Assembly (NCBI RefSeq): GCF_016920785.2
Contig: NW_024609835.1
Coordinates: 27,663,297 to 27,727,296, forward strand
Reading direction: 5' to 3'
DNA: 64,000 nucleotides
DNA from: Ixodes scapularis
Lineage: Eukaryota; Arthropoda; Arachnida; Ixodida; Ixodidae
Numbering within the stretch: position 1 is the first letter of the stretch; each line of letters opens with the position of its first letter. A program made the position numbers and the translations under genes. This document shows, piece by piece, positions 1 to 11,089 of the stretch. The notes below the pieces were generated by a model. It was not told where the DNA came from. It made no database searches and saw only the letters and a list, made by a program, of their open reading frames with translations.

Positions 1-2342
1 GGCACATCGCATCCGCCGAGGCGAAGGCTGCCGAGTGTTGGCTCGAGGGAGCCTGAAAACACAACCACCGCTGACTTGCCCGCATTGAATCTCAAGCCAA
101 GCTCTATAGCCTCATGAGTGCATATGTCAAGAAGTTGTTGCATTTCAGACACTGATGCCGCAGTCAGTACCACATCGTCTGCATAAGTTAGTCCCGGCAG
201 AACCCAGTTGACGGTCTCGCCATGCTCCAAGTGAGTTAGAGAAAAGCCGAGCCCTGATCGGATGAGCTGCCTCTCTAGAGTGGTCACGTAGAGCATATAT
301 AAGAGCGGAGATAGGGGGCATCCTTGCCGCAAGCCCCTCGTCACCAGCACCTCTTCAGACGTACCCTCACCAAGTTGGGTTCTAACCGTGTTACCATCGT
401 AAAGACGGTAGATGAGCGCTGTCCACTCCGGTCGCATGTTAAGATCCTGGAGTTGACGAACGAGCCGGGCATGTGGGACGCTATCGTAGGCCTTCGCGAT
501 GTCTAGAAAGCAACAGATAAGATTCCTTTTCTCTCTTCGGGCCACCTCAATACATTGTGTAAGGGTATACAGGTGATCTTCCAAGCGGCGCCCCCGTCGG
601 AAACCTCCTTGGAGTTCCGTCAGTAAACCCTCTTCCTCCGCCCATGCGGTCATGTGCTCTTTCATGATGTAAGCGAAAGTCCTATACACCGTACTTGTTA
701 CGGTCAGGGGTCGGTAGTGTCGAAGATAATGACGATCACATCCTTTTTTAGGAATCAGTACGACCCGACCACCCCTCCAGTCTCGAGGAATTCCTTCTGT
801 CCCAGACAGAATGTTCTCGAAGATATCCGCCAGCTGATCCCTGGACTCTCTCCCCAACGCCTTAAGCACACTTGCCGGAATCTTGTCTAATCCTTGGGCG
901 GTGTTGTTCTTAATATGCGTCAGTGCGCGTATAAGGGACACCCTGCCGATTGTTACACAGGTAGCGTCATCCGGCGTCAAGGCCGTGCCTTCCGTCGGGC
1001 TTAAATCCTGTAGCGGTGCCGCTTCCGGAGGTGAGAACACCTCTACCAAATGATCTGTAAGACATTGTCCCAGTCGCTCTGTTGGCTGCCCTGTGTCTTC
1101 GTCCAGGATAGTGGGGCACTGTTCCCTTCCGTTGAGAGTTCCTAGGTACCTCCAGAACCTCCTAGGTGCATCTCTTCCGCTTGCACTGATTTCTCTCATT
1201 GTGACCATGTCAGCCTGAGCCATTTTCTCTTGGACAAGTTGCTTTGCGGCTTGCTTCTGGAGTTGGTACGCATGCCACTTTAAAGCAACTTGGTCACTGT
1301 GGCCGCCAAGAAGGACCTTGCGGTGCTCCCTGTTCAGCTCTTGTCGCAATCTGATAGCGGCTTGTACTTCCGCGTCCCACCATCGCTTTCTTTGTCGTCG
1401 TCCACCTCGTTCTTTTGTAGAATGCTGCTTGATGAGGCGCTTTAATTCGTCCATATATTCTGCGTATCCAGACGCACTCACCCTCTCGCTGCTGTTCTCG
1501 AACTCCTCCACAACTTTCTCAGCTGCCGTTGGGGATAGCCGGAAACCGCCTGTTCGAAAGGGCTTTTGTTTTCTTAGTTGTGTTGCCTTTGAGAACTGTA
1601 ACCTTATTCGGTTGTGATCACTCCCAACACTATGGTCACCAGCTTCATCGATGTCTGCGTGGACAAGGTAGCGCGCCAGCTTCTGTGAAACCAAGGCATA
1701 GTCAATGCAAGTTTTGCTTCCACGGGCACTCCACGTATATTGTCCTTCACATGAGGCTCTAAGGTTGACAATCTCCAGAGCGTTATCTTCGGCCATCTGC
1801 ATCATCATTCGTCCATTTTCGTCCTCCAGTCCATCCAGTTCATGCAGGTGTCCGTTGAAGTCACCCATAATAAGAATCTCTCTTGTAGCAGCAAGGGCCT
1901 TGGCATCGGTTGTCACACAAGCCATTAAACGCTGGTTCTCTTCTCTGCGCGCAGTTCCTACCGACAGGTACACTATGCAAACGGCTACAGGGATACATAT
2001 TATCTCCCCTGTCACCCAAATATGGTCCCAGCACTCTCGCGGCTCCTTCTGCCATGCTGATGTATTGCACCACACTACGCCCACTCCTCCACCTCGGCGC
2101 TGACCTTCCACACGATTGCGTCCAGCCCAACACCAATTTTCGTTGGTTGGAGCTTCTTCCAGATCACGTAGGTGCGTCTCGGCTACTCCAAAAAGTATAA
2201 TTTTTTCGTCCTCCAACTGGCTGAACAACTCTTCCCATTTTTGCTGCCGTCGGGCTCCTTGGAGATTGAGAAATCCTACCACCTCTGTCGGTCGTCTGCT
2301 GCGTCTACGTCGCCTTCGTCTTTTTTTAATACTACTGATTCT
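1..2342 (-). CDS. LINE-A ORF2: APE endonuclease and reverse transcriptase (3' end outside window)
   Basis: An open frame reads from before 2342 to base 1 on the minus strand with no stop. The first third is an APE-type endonuclease: the motifs FLNLQGAR, AETHL, GDFNGH, IDYAL and SDHNRI appear in order. The rest is reverse transcriptase, with a fingers region (NTAQGLDKIP), LIPKKG, RPLTVTS, GGFRRGR, FLDIAKAYDSV, GLRQGCPLSP and the catalytic LTYADDV box at about 174-185. This enzyme would nick the target and copy the element RNA in place. The start is unclear: the first in-frame ATG is at 1925, after the endonuclease N and E motifs, and the frame is open back into ORF1 in the -1 register. Translation by re-initiation, frameshifting or a non-AUG start is inferred. 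Confidence 0.85.
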
Positions 2343-4710
2343 GACATTTCCCCGCTTACCCCTGACCCCCCTCACTGAAAGCGCTTTTAAACACCTTGCC
2401 GTTGACAGTGGTAGCCCAGCTGCTGGTTCACCATCTCGGTCACGATTGCACGCAGATCGTGGAGGGGGAGGGGAGGCACCACATGTGTATACAACTGGGC
2501 AACATGTCCTGTCTTTGGGGAGGTCCAAGGCCCCAAAGAAGGCACCGGGAGTCCCCCGCTTGAATCTGTCTGGCGCTGAGGGTGGAGTGGGGGCATCTCG
2601 GGAGGCCATCCGAATGCTGCAAGATTGTTGTGTGCGGCCTGTGTGGACCTCAGTGGTGATAACCCTGGAACTCCAGTCGCCGGTGGCAGGTGTATGTTCG
2701 AGTCTACGTAACGAACTTGCTGCTCGAGCCCGGGTGTCGGAGTGCAGTTTACCACAGCAGGATAAGGCAGCTGTTGTCTCACCTCCGCGTCTCTGGGGTG
2801 TGGAAAGGGATTGTCTGTTACAGTGCTCCCGTAGGGCCGCACTTGCGGGAAACTTTGTTGGGGCCTCTTTGTGTATGGATGAGCCCTGGAATCTGGCCGA
2901 CAGGAATGTCTTGATGGCTGGAGCAGGCGAAATGCAGTCGTCCGGTGGCTCTTTCGGAGAGCATTGTTGAAGCCGAAAGGAGGTTTTGTCCTCTGTTCTT
3001 CGCGGTTCCATTGGTAGCGCCGCTCCAGGTTTTCTGGCGCTTTCCACGATTGGCTTGCTGTTCCTCCAACGCCTCTCTGTACATTGCCTTCTAAAAAACG
3101 CCTTGCCACTTGTGCCAGTTGTTGGGACACCACACAAGCACCCATTTCTCCGTAGTGCACGCCATCTTTGTCCATAGTGTTGTGGCCAGTCAGCTCCGCA
3201 CTGAGGTCAACGTACCGTGCACGTATCTTCCTGCACAATTTCTTGATCTTAGCGTTCAGCATCATCGTCGCAGCCTGTACAACCTTGCCTTTGCTCACGA
3301 CCTCTGGCACCGAGCAGATAGTCAGCGATGCTTTACGTGAGCTCCATCTTTTATGGAAAACTTCTACAACATCATCTGGCTTGTGTCCCTTCAGCAGGTC
3401 ATTAATCCCCACATGTATGATGTACATACGAGGAATTTTCCGGGCCCCTTCCTCGTACTCATCAATCATTGTATGGACCTCCTCTGCTGTCGCTTTTCTG
3501 TTGAACATCACCTCAACACTTTGTGGGTTATTCACTGCAGATACGAAAGGTTGGGCAATGCGCTCCACGTTGCTGTCCCCAACAATCAAGACCTCTCGTG
3601 TGACCCCAGGAGGAGGTCTGTCCAGTCTTGTGAGACCCTTACTGACTTCCTGTTGTTTAATGAAACTGGTGTGGCGCAAACCCGTGGTCGCCCCGTCGGG
3701 GATCCCAGGTCTCTTCGAATCCTCCGGGTTGTTTGAAATGTGCAGGAGGTTTAGATCTTCAGGTGAATCATCCTTCGGCTCATCTATGCCAGTCAGCCCT
3801 TCAGACTCCGGTCCTGTGACACTAGGTATTTTATTCGGGTCGGTTTCAAACTCCTCTCCGTGTTGCATGAAATCAGCCACGTATTGCGTCAGATCTTCGC
3901 ACAGTGTTCTACCGGCGCTGTTTCGTCGGTCACTCAGGTTGCTTATGTCGAAACTCACGAGCGCGTCGTGGGACTGCTCCTCGGACATCGACAGTGGAGC
4001 TGGCAGAGTAGTTGACGGCATTGATTTCAGTGACCTAGCCTCCCTACCCTGCAGGAGCTCCCTCCATTCCAACAGCTCTTTAAGCTGTTGCTCCATCAAC
4101 ATGAACTTCCGTTGCATTTCACGTATTATGTTTCCCTCCGTTGCCGCCTGCTGCAGTCGTTCGGCGAAACCACCTATGCGTACTTCCATTTCCTCCATCT
4201 CATGCTTGTGCATCCGCCGCAGTTCAGCAACAGAGTCACAGTCCTTGCATGATACCTGGGACAGACCTCTGGTAGTCGGAAGGTGTTCATCGGTGACCGG
4301 CTCGATGAAATGCTGCGAAGCGTGTTCGGTGGTTGTATCTTCCGGCGGCTCCTGGAGAGGTCTGCCTTGGCTCCCCGCAGAGCTAGGCGCCCTGCTTGGC
4401 AGGAAGTCCTCATCGCAATCACTGAGCGATCCGTTGCCAGCCTCTCCCACCGGCGGGGCGAGCAAGGTGTCTGCGCTCACCTTCACGGTGCTGCCCAGCG
4501 ATGATTCGCTCAACTCTGTCCCAGTCAGGAAGCCGTCAGGGGTTGCCGTAGCGGTTTGAAAGCGATCGACAAGTTCACTTTTTGATCCGACGGTAGATAA
4601 ACCCATGGCTTTAAGCTCCCGTTTCAAATCCATGACCTTCATCTTCGTCGTCCTTGCTGCGAATGTAGCAAGGACGACGTAAAATGCACGTAAAACCCCC
4701 AAATTTTTTT
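1..4710 (-). mobile_element. LINE-A: non-LTR retrotransposon with esterase-like ORF1, running off the left edge
   Basis: The minus strand carries a two-ORF non-LTR retrotransposon. ORF1 (ending at 2387) is followed by ORF2, which stays open to base 1 without a stop, so the 3' part of the element lies outside the window. Neither ORF contains a premature stop in the part visible, unlike LINE-B, C and D in this window, which suggests a young copy. Its 5' side joins directly to the tandem array at 4711. An esterase-type ORF1 is known from CR1/L2-group elements, so that superfamily is the most likely home; the exact clade is not certain. Confidence 0.85.
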
Positions 4711-4732
4711 TAATGACATCGATTGGAATCAT
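2387..4732 (-). CDS. LINE-A ORF1: SAP motif, coiled coil and SGNH/GDSL esterase-like protein
   Basis: An uninterrupted reading frame of about 780 residues. Near the N-terminus is a SAP-type DNA-binding helix pair (from MKVMDLKREL to SELVDRF, residues about 31-58). Residues about 165-235 are rich in heptad-like E/L/M and predict a coiled coil. Residues about 375-560 form an SGNH/GDSL hydrolase-like domain: LIVGDSN supplies the block I serine, HVGIND block III, and DKDGVHY the block V Asp-His pair. The C-terminal 200 residues are Pro/Arg/Gln-rich and may bind nucleic acid. Esterase domains in ORF1 are established for CR1/L2-type LINEs. The ATG at 4732 lies inside the upstream repeat unit; the ATG at 4642, immediately before the SAP motif and after a short hairpin, is an equally good or better start. 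Confidence 0.8.
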   Translation of the reverse strand: MIPIDVIKKNLGVLRAFYVVLATFAARTTKMKVMDLKRELKAMGLSTVGSKSELVDRFQTATATPDGFLTGTELSESSLGSTVKVSADTLLAPPVGEAGNGSLSDCDEDFLPSRAPSSAGSQGRPLQEPPEDTTTEHASQHFIEPVTDEHLPTTRGLSQVSCKDCDSVAELRRMHKHEMEEMEVRIGGFAERLQQAATEGNIIREMQRKFMLMEQQLKELLEWRELLQGREARSLKSMPSTTLPAPLSMSEEQSHDALVSFDISNLSDRRNSAGRTLCEDLTQYVADFMQHGEEFETDPNKIPSVTGPESEGLTGIDEPKDDSPEDLNLLHISNNPEDSKRPGIPDGATTGLRHTSFIKQQEVSKGLTRLDRPPPGVTREVLIVGDSNVERIAQPFVSAVNNPQSVEVMFNRKATAEEVHTMIDEYEEGARKIPRMYIIHVGINDLLKGHKPDDVVEVFHKRWSSRKASLTICSVPEVVSKGKVVQAATMMLNAKIKKLCRKIRARYVDLSAELTGHNTMDKDGVHYGEMGACVVSQQLAQVARRFLEGNVQRGVGGTASQSWKAPENLERRYQWNREEQRTKPPFGFNNALRKSHRTTAFRLLQPSRHSCRPDSRAHPYTKRPQQSFPQVRPYGSTVTDNPFPHPRDAEVRQQLPYPAVVNCTPTPGLEQQVRYVDSNIHLPPATGVPGLSPLRSTQAAHNNLAAFGWPPEMPPLHPQRQTDSSGGLPVPSLGPWTSPKTGHVAQLYTHVVPPLPLHDLRAIVTEMVNQQLGYHCQRQGV

Positions 4733-7700
4733 CAATATAAGGGGACGATTACGTCACCAGGGAACCCCATAAATCCCGACACAAGACCAGCATTCCTCAA
4801 GAAAGGAGGGGGGGGGGGGGGGGGGGGCGAGGCGGCAGCTTTTCCAGAGTCAGGTCACTCAAAACCGCATGGATCGTTTTTCAGATACTGCCGTTTCTGA
4901 TCAATTGCGAAACGTCTGGAGCTGGCTACATCGATCGTCCACCAAGTGCTGAATCACCATGGCTTCATTCCCGGATCGCCAATGACATCGATTGGAATCA
5001 TCAATATAAGGGGACGATTACGTCACCAGGGAACCCCATAAATCCCGACACAAGACCAGCATCCCTCAAGAAAGGAGGGGGGGGGGGGGGCAAGGCGGCA
5101 GCTTTTCCAGAGTCAGGTCACTCAAAACCGCATGGATCGTTTTTCAGATACTGCCGTTTCTGATCAATTGCGAAACGTCTGGAGCTGGCTACATCGATCG
5201 TCCACCAAGTGCTGAATCACCATGGCTTCATTCCCAGATCGCCAATGACATCGATTGGAATCATCAATATAAGGGGACGATTGCGTCACCAGGGAACCCT
5301 ATAAATCCCGACACAAGACCAGCATCCCTCAAGAAAGGAGGGGGGGGGGGGGGGGGGGGGGGCGAGGCGGCAGCTTTTCCAGAGTCAGGTCACTCAAAAC
5401 CGCATGGATCGTTTTTCAGATACTTCCATTTCTGATCAATTGCGAAACGTCTGGAGCTGGCTACATCGATCGTCCTCCAAGTGCTGAATCACCATGGCTT
5501 CATTCCCGGATCGCCAATGACATCGATTGGAATCATCAATATAAGGGGACGATTGCGTCACCAGGGAACCCTATAAATCCCGACACAAGACCAGCATCCC
5601 TCAAGAAAGGAGGGGGGGGGGGGGGGGGGCAAGGCGGCAGCTTTTCCAGAGTCAGGTCACTCAAAACCGCATGGATCGTTTTTCAGATACTGCCGTTTCT
5701 GATCAACTGCGAAACGTCTGGAGCTGGCTACATCGATCGTCCACCAAGTGCTGAATCACCATGGCTTCATTCCCGGATCGCCAATGACATCAATTGGAAT
5801 CATCAATATAAGGGGACGATTACGTCACCAGGGAACCCCATAAATCCTGACACAAGACCAGCATCCCTCAAGAAAGGAGGGGGGGGGGGGGCAAGGCGGC
5901 AGCTTTTCCAGAGAGGTCACTCAAAACCGCATGGATCGTTTTTCAGATACTGCCGTTTCTGGTCAACTGCGAAACGCCTGGAGCTGGCTACGTCGATCGT
6001 CCACCAAGCGCTGAATCACCATGGCTTCATTCCCGGATCGCCAATGACATCAATTGGAATCATCAATATAAGGGGACGATTACGTCACCAGGGAACCCCA
6101 TAAATCCTGACACAAGACCAGCATCCCTCAAGAAAGGAGGGGGGGGGGGGGGGGGGCAAGGCGGCAGCTTTTCCAGAGAGGTCACTCAAAACCGCATGGA
6201 TCGTTTTTCAGATACTGCCGTTTCTGATCAACTGCGAAACGTCTGGAGCTGGCTACGTCGATCGTCCACCAAGCGCTGAATCACCATGGCTTCATTCCCG
6301 GATCGCCAATGACATCAATTGGAATCATCAATATAAGGGGACGATTACGTCACCAGGGAACCCCATAAATCCTGACACAAGACCAGCATCCCTCAAGAAA
6401 GGAGGGGGGGGGGGGGGGGGGCAAGGCGGCAGCTTTTCCAGAGAGGTCACTCAAAACCGCATGGATCGTTTTTCAGATACTGCCGTTTCTGATCAACTGC
6501 GAAACGTCTGGAGCTGGCTACATCGATCGTCCACCAAGTGCTGAATCACCATGGCTTCATTCCCGGATCGCCAATGACATCAATTGGAATCATCAATATA
6601 AGGGGACGATTACGTCACCAGGGAACCCCATAAATCCTGACACAAGACCAGCATCCCTCAAGAAAGGAGGGGGGGGGGGGGGGGGGGGGGGGCAAGGCGG
6701 CAGCTTTTCCAGAGAGGTCACTCAAAACCGCATGGATCGTTTTTCAGATACTGCCGTTTCTGGTCAACTGCGAAACGCCTGGAGCTGGCTACGTCGATCG
6801 TCCACCAAGCGCTGAATCACCATGGCTTCATTCCCGGATCGCCAATGACATCAATTGGAATCATCAATATAAGGGGACGATTACGTCACCAGGGAACCCC
6901 ATAAATCCTGACACAAGACCAGCATCCCTCAAGAAAGGAGGGGGGGGGGGGGGGGGGGGCAAGGCGGCAGCTTTTCCAGAGAGGTCACTCAAAACCGCAT
7001 GGATCGTTTTTCAGATACTGCCGTTTCTGATCAACTGCGAAACGTCTGGAGCTGGCTACGTCGATCGTCCACCAAGCGCTGAATCACCATGGCTTCATTC
7101 CCGGATCGCCAATGACATCAATTGGAATCATCAATATAAGGGGACGATTACGTCACCAGGGAACCCCATAAATCCCGACACAAGACCAGCATCCCTCAAG
7201 AAAGGAGGGAGGGGGGGGGGGCGGCAAGGCGGCAGCTTTTCCAGAGTTGGGTCACTCAAAACCGCATGGATCGTTTTTCAGATACTGCCGTTTCTGATCA
7301 ACTGCGAAACGTCTGGAGCTGGCTACGTCGATCGTCCACCAAGCGCTGAATCACCATGGCTTCATTCCCGGATCGCCAATGACATCAATTGGAATCATCA
7401 ATATAAGGGGACGATTACGTCACCAGGGAACCCCATAAATCCTGACACAAGACCAGCATCCCTCAAGAAAGGAGGGAGGGGGGGGGGGGGCGGCAAGGCG
7501 GCAGCTTTTCCAGAGTTGGGTCACTCAAAACCGCATGGATCGTTTTTCAGATACTGCCGTTTCTGATCAACTGCGAAACGTCTGGAGCTGGCTACATCGA
7601 TCGTCCACCAAGTGCTGAATCACCATGGCTTCATTCCCGGATCGCCAATGACATCAATTGGAATCATCAATATAAGGGGACGATTACGTCACCAGGGAAC

Positions 7701-10697
7701 CCCATAAATCCTGACACAAGACCAGCATCCCTCAAGAAAGAAGGGGGGGGGGGGGCGAGGCGGCAGCTTTTCCAGAGTCAGGTCACTCAAAACCGCATGG
7801 ATCGTTTTTCAGATACTTCCATTTCTGATCAATTGCGAAACGTCTGGAGCTGGCTACATCGATCGTCCACCAAGTGCTGAATCACCATGGCTTCATTCCC
7901 GGATCGCCAATGACATCGATTGGAATCATCAATATAAGGGGACGATTACGTCACCAGGGAACCCCATAAATCCTGACACAAGACCAGCATCCCTCAAGAA
8001 AGGAGGGAGGGGGGGGGGGGGGGCGGCAAGGCGGCAGCTTTTCCAGAGTTGGGTCACTCAAAACCGCATGGATCGTTTTTCAGATACTGCCGTTTCTGAT
8101 CAATTGCGAAACGTCTGGAGCTGGCTACATCGATCGTCCACCAAGTGCTGAATCACCATGGCTTCATTCCCAGATCGCCAATGACATCGATTGGAATCAT
8201 CAATATAAGGGGACGATTGCGTCACCAGGGAACCCTATAAATCCCGACACAAGACCAGCATCCCTCAAGAAAGGAGGGGGGGGGGGGGGGGGGGGCGAGG
8301 CGGCAGCTTTTCCAGAGTCAGGTCACTCAAAACCGCATGGATCGTTTTTCAGATACTTCCATTTCTGATCAATTGCGAAACGTCTGGAGCTGGCTACATC
8401 GATCGTCCACCAAGTGCTGAATCACCATGGCTTCATTCCCGGATCGCCAATGACATCGATTGGAATCATCAATATAAGGGGACGATTGCGTCACCAGGGA
8501 ACCCTATAAATCCCGACACAAGACCAGCATCCCTCAAGAAAGGAGGGGGGGGGGGGGGGGGGGGGGGCAAGGCGGCAGCTTTTCCAGAGTCAGGTCACTC
8601 AAAACCGCATGGATCGTTTTTCAGATACTGCCGTTTCTGATCAACTGCGAAACGTCTGGAGCTGGCTACATCGATCGTCCACCAAGTGCTGAATCACCAT
8701 GGCTTCATTCCCGGATCGCCAATGACATCGATTGGAATCATCATTAGAAGGGGACGATTACGTCACCAGGGAACCCCATAAATCCTGACACAAGACCAGC
8801 ATCCCTCAAGAAAGGAGGGAGGGGGGGGGGGGGCGGCAAGGCGGCAGCTTTTCCAGAGTTGGGTCACTCAAAACCGCATGGATCGTTTTTCAGATACTGC
8901 CGTTTCTGATCAACTGCGAAACGTCTGGAGCTGGCTACATCGATCGTCCACCAAGTGCTGAATCACCATGGCTTCATTCCCGGATCGCCAATGACATCAA
9001 TTGGAATCATCAATATAAGGGGACGATTACGTCACCAGGGAACCCCATAAATCCTGACACAAGACCAGCATCCCTCAAGAAAGGAGGGGGGGGGGGGGGG
9101 GGGGGGGGCAAGGCGGCAGCTTTTCCAGAGAGGTCACTCAAAACCGCATGGATCGTTTTTCAGATACTGCCGTTTCTGATCAACTGCGAAACGTCTGGAG
9201 CTGGCTACGTCGATCGTCCACCAAGCGCTGAATCACCATGGCTTCATTCCCGGATCGCCAATGACATCAATTGGAATCATCAATATAAGGGGACGATTAC
9301 GTCACCAGGGAACCCCATAAATCCTGACACAAGACCAGCATCCCTCAAGAAAGGAGGGGGGGGGGGGGGGGGGGCAAGGCGGCAGCTTTTCCAGAGAGGT
9401 CACTCAAAACCGCATGGATCGTTTTTCAGATACTGCCGTTTCTGATCAACTGCGAAACGTCTGGAGCTGGCTACGTCGATCGTCCACCAAGCGCTGAATC
9501 ACCATGGCTTCATTCCCGGATCGCCGATGACATCGATTGGAATCATCAATATAAGGGGACGATTACGTCACCAGGGAACCCCATAAATCCCGACACAAGA
9601 CCAGCATCCCTCAAGAAAGGAGGGAGAGGGGGGGGGGGGGGCGGCAAGGCGGCAGCTTTTCCAGAGTTGGGTCACTCAAAACCGCATGGATCGTTTTTCA
9701 GATACTGCCGTTTCTGATCAATTGCGAAACGTCTGGAGCTGGCTACATCGATCGTCCACCAAGTGCTGAATCACCATGGCTTCATTTCCGGATCGCTAAT
9801 GACATCGACTGGAATCATCATTAGAAGGGGACGATTACGTCACCAGGGAACCCCATAAATCCCGACACAAGACCAGCATCCCTCAAGAAAGAAGGGGGGG
9901 GGGGGGGGGGGGCGAGGCGGCAGCTTTTCCAGAGTCAGGTCTCTCAAAACCGCATGGATCGTTTTTCAGATACTGCCGTTGCTGATCAACTGCGAAACGT
10001 CTGGAACTGGCTACGTCGACCGTCCACCAAGCGCTGAATCACCATCATCATTAGAAGGGGACGATTACGTCACCAGGGAACCTTATAAATCCCGGCATAA
10101 GACCAGCAGCCTTCAGTGTGGGAGGCAGCTTTCCCAGAGTCAGGTCACTCAATACCGCATTGATCGTCTTACAGATACTGCTGTTGCTGATCAACTGCGA
10201 AACATCTCGAAACGAAACGCTCGGCGTAGCCGGTTTTATAAAACCGGCTACGCCGAGAGTCCACCAAGCGCTGAATCACCATGGCTTCATTCCCGAATCG
10301 CCAATGACATCGACTGGAATTATAATTAGAACGGGACTATTACGGTCGCCAGGGAACCCTATAAATCTCGATACAACCTGCAGCCTTTAGTGGGGGCGGC
10401 AGCTTTTCCAGAGTCAGGTCACTCAAAACAGCATTGATCGTCTTACAGATACTGCCGTTGCTGATCAATTGCGAAACGTCTAGAACCGGCTACGCCGAGC
10501 GTCCACCAAGCGCTGAATCACCATGGCTTCATTCCCGGATCGCCAATGACATCGACTGGAATTATAATTAGAAGGGGACGATTACGGTCACCAGGGAACC
10601 CTATAAATCCAGACACAAGACCTGCAGCCTTCAGTGGGGGCGGCCTGCTTTCCCAGAGTCAGGTCACTCAAAACCGCATAGATCGTCTTACAGGTTG
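4711..10697. repeat. Tandem array of about 23 monomers, about 265 bp each, with G tracts
   Basis: The unit begins AATGACATCGATTGGAATCA and recurs near 4711, 4980, 5244, 5516, 5783, 6042, 6306, 6577, 6844, 7111, 7377, 7647, 7908, 8182, 8448, 8718, 8989, 9260, 9526, 9798, 10045 (shortened), 10304 and 10546. Each of the first 20 has CCTCAAGAAAG followed by an uninterrupted G run of about 10 to 25 bases, which causes most length variation. The last three units lack the long G run and are more diverged. Each unit also holds ATTACGTCACC or ATTGCGTCACC, and on the minus strand GGTGACGTAAT, an ATF/CREB-like site. The left edge coincides with the 5' end of LINE-A ORF1 and the right edge with the start of LINE-B, so the array sits between two divergent LINEs. 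Confidence 0.95.
10220..10257. repeat. Perfect 38-bp palindrome inside a diverged monomer
   Basis: Two 19-base arms, left arm CTCGGCGTAGCCGGTTTTA, are exact reverse complements with no spacer. The sequence GGCTACGCCGAG also occurs singly in the next monomer (about 10489-10500), so the palindrome looks like an inverted duplication of local monomer sequence. It is absent from the other units. Confidence 0.9.
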
Positions 10698-10810
10698 GTT
10701 ATTAGAAGTTCGACTTCGCATTTAAATGTAATGGTGCACGCATTCTTGTACTGCCGCACCCCACATTTCCTTGTGAGATGTTGAACTGTTAGTGGTCTGG
10801 AATTGTTCTG

Positions 10811-11089
10811 TTGTTATCCGGAGATGTAGAGGGAAGCCCAGGTCCTGATAGCGCTACTAAGGAAGTGCTGCAAGAAATGTTAGACATACAAAGGGAACTA
10901 GCTAAAGATATAGCGGGAATTAAAGCATACGGAAGAACCGTGACTAGCAGGCTTCAGGCAATGGAAACCAGGCTTGGTCAACTAGAAGATATCTCAAAAA
11001 CGATTACAGAAAACAAACGTAAGCTAGCTAACACTGAGGTCACAGTTACTTGGCTAGAAAAGACTATTGAGTTGCTGCACCAAAGGTAA
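10811..11089 (+). pseudogene. LINE-B ORF1 fragment with a 2A-like motif and coiled coil
   Basis: The frame reads LLLSGDVEGSPGPDS (its beginning lies just upstream, about 10800) and then a helical, charged stretch (EMLDIQRELAKDI to TIELLHQR) that predicts a coiled coil before a TAA at 11087. The first motif matches the ribosome-skipping 2A pattern D-V/I-E-x-N-P-G-P except that Asn is Ser. 2A-like peptides at the start of LINE proteins are established in several animals. A second frame continues from 11123 (ILFGVPEANNETTAALERKV, then RIHRLGSKR), the usual C-terminal half of this type of ORF1 protein, so at least one frameshift or stop has broken the gene. Confidence 0.7.

Noticed and set aside
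3168..4559. A 463-codon plus-strand open frame, and a 284-codon one at 2116-2970
   Set aside because: Both lie antisense to LINE-A ORF1, whose domains are clear on the minus strand. Their Ser/Cys/Arg-rich composition has no recognisable motif and reflects the complementary codon pattern.
4711..10697. The tandem array as a CRISPR array
   Set aside because: Units of about 265 bp are contiguous, with no short conserved repeats separating unique spacers, and the setting is an animal genome.
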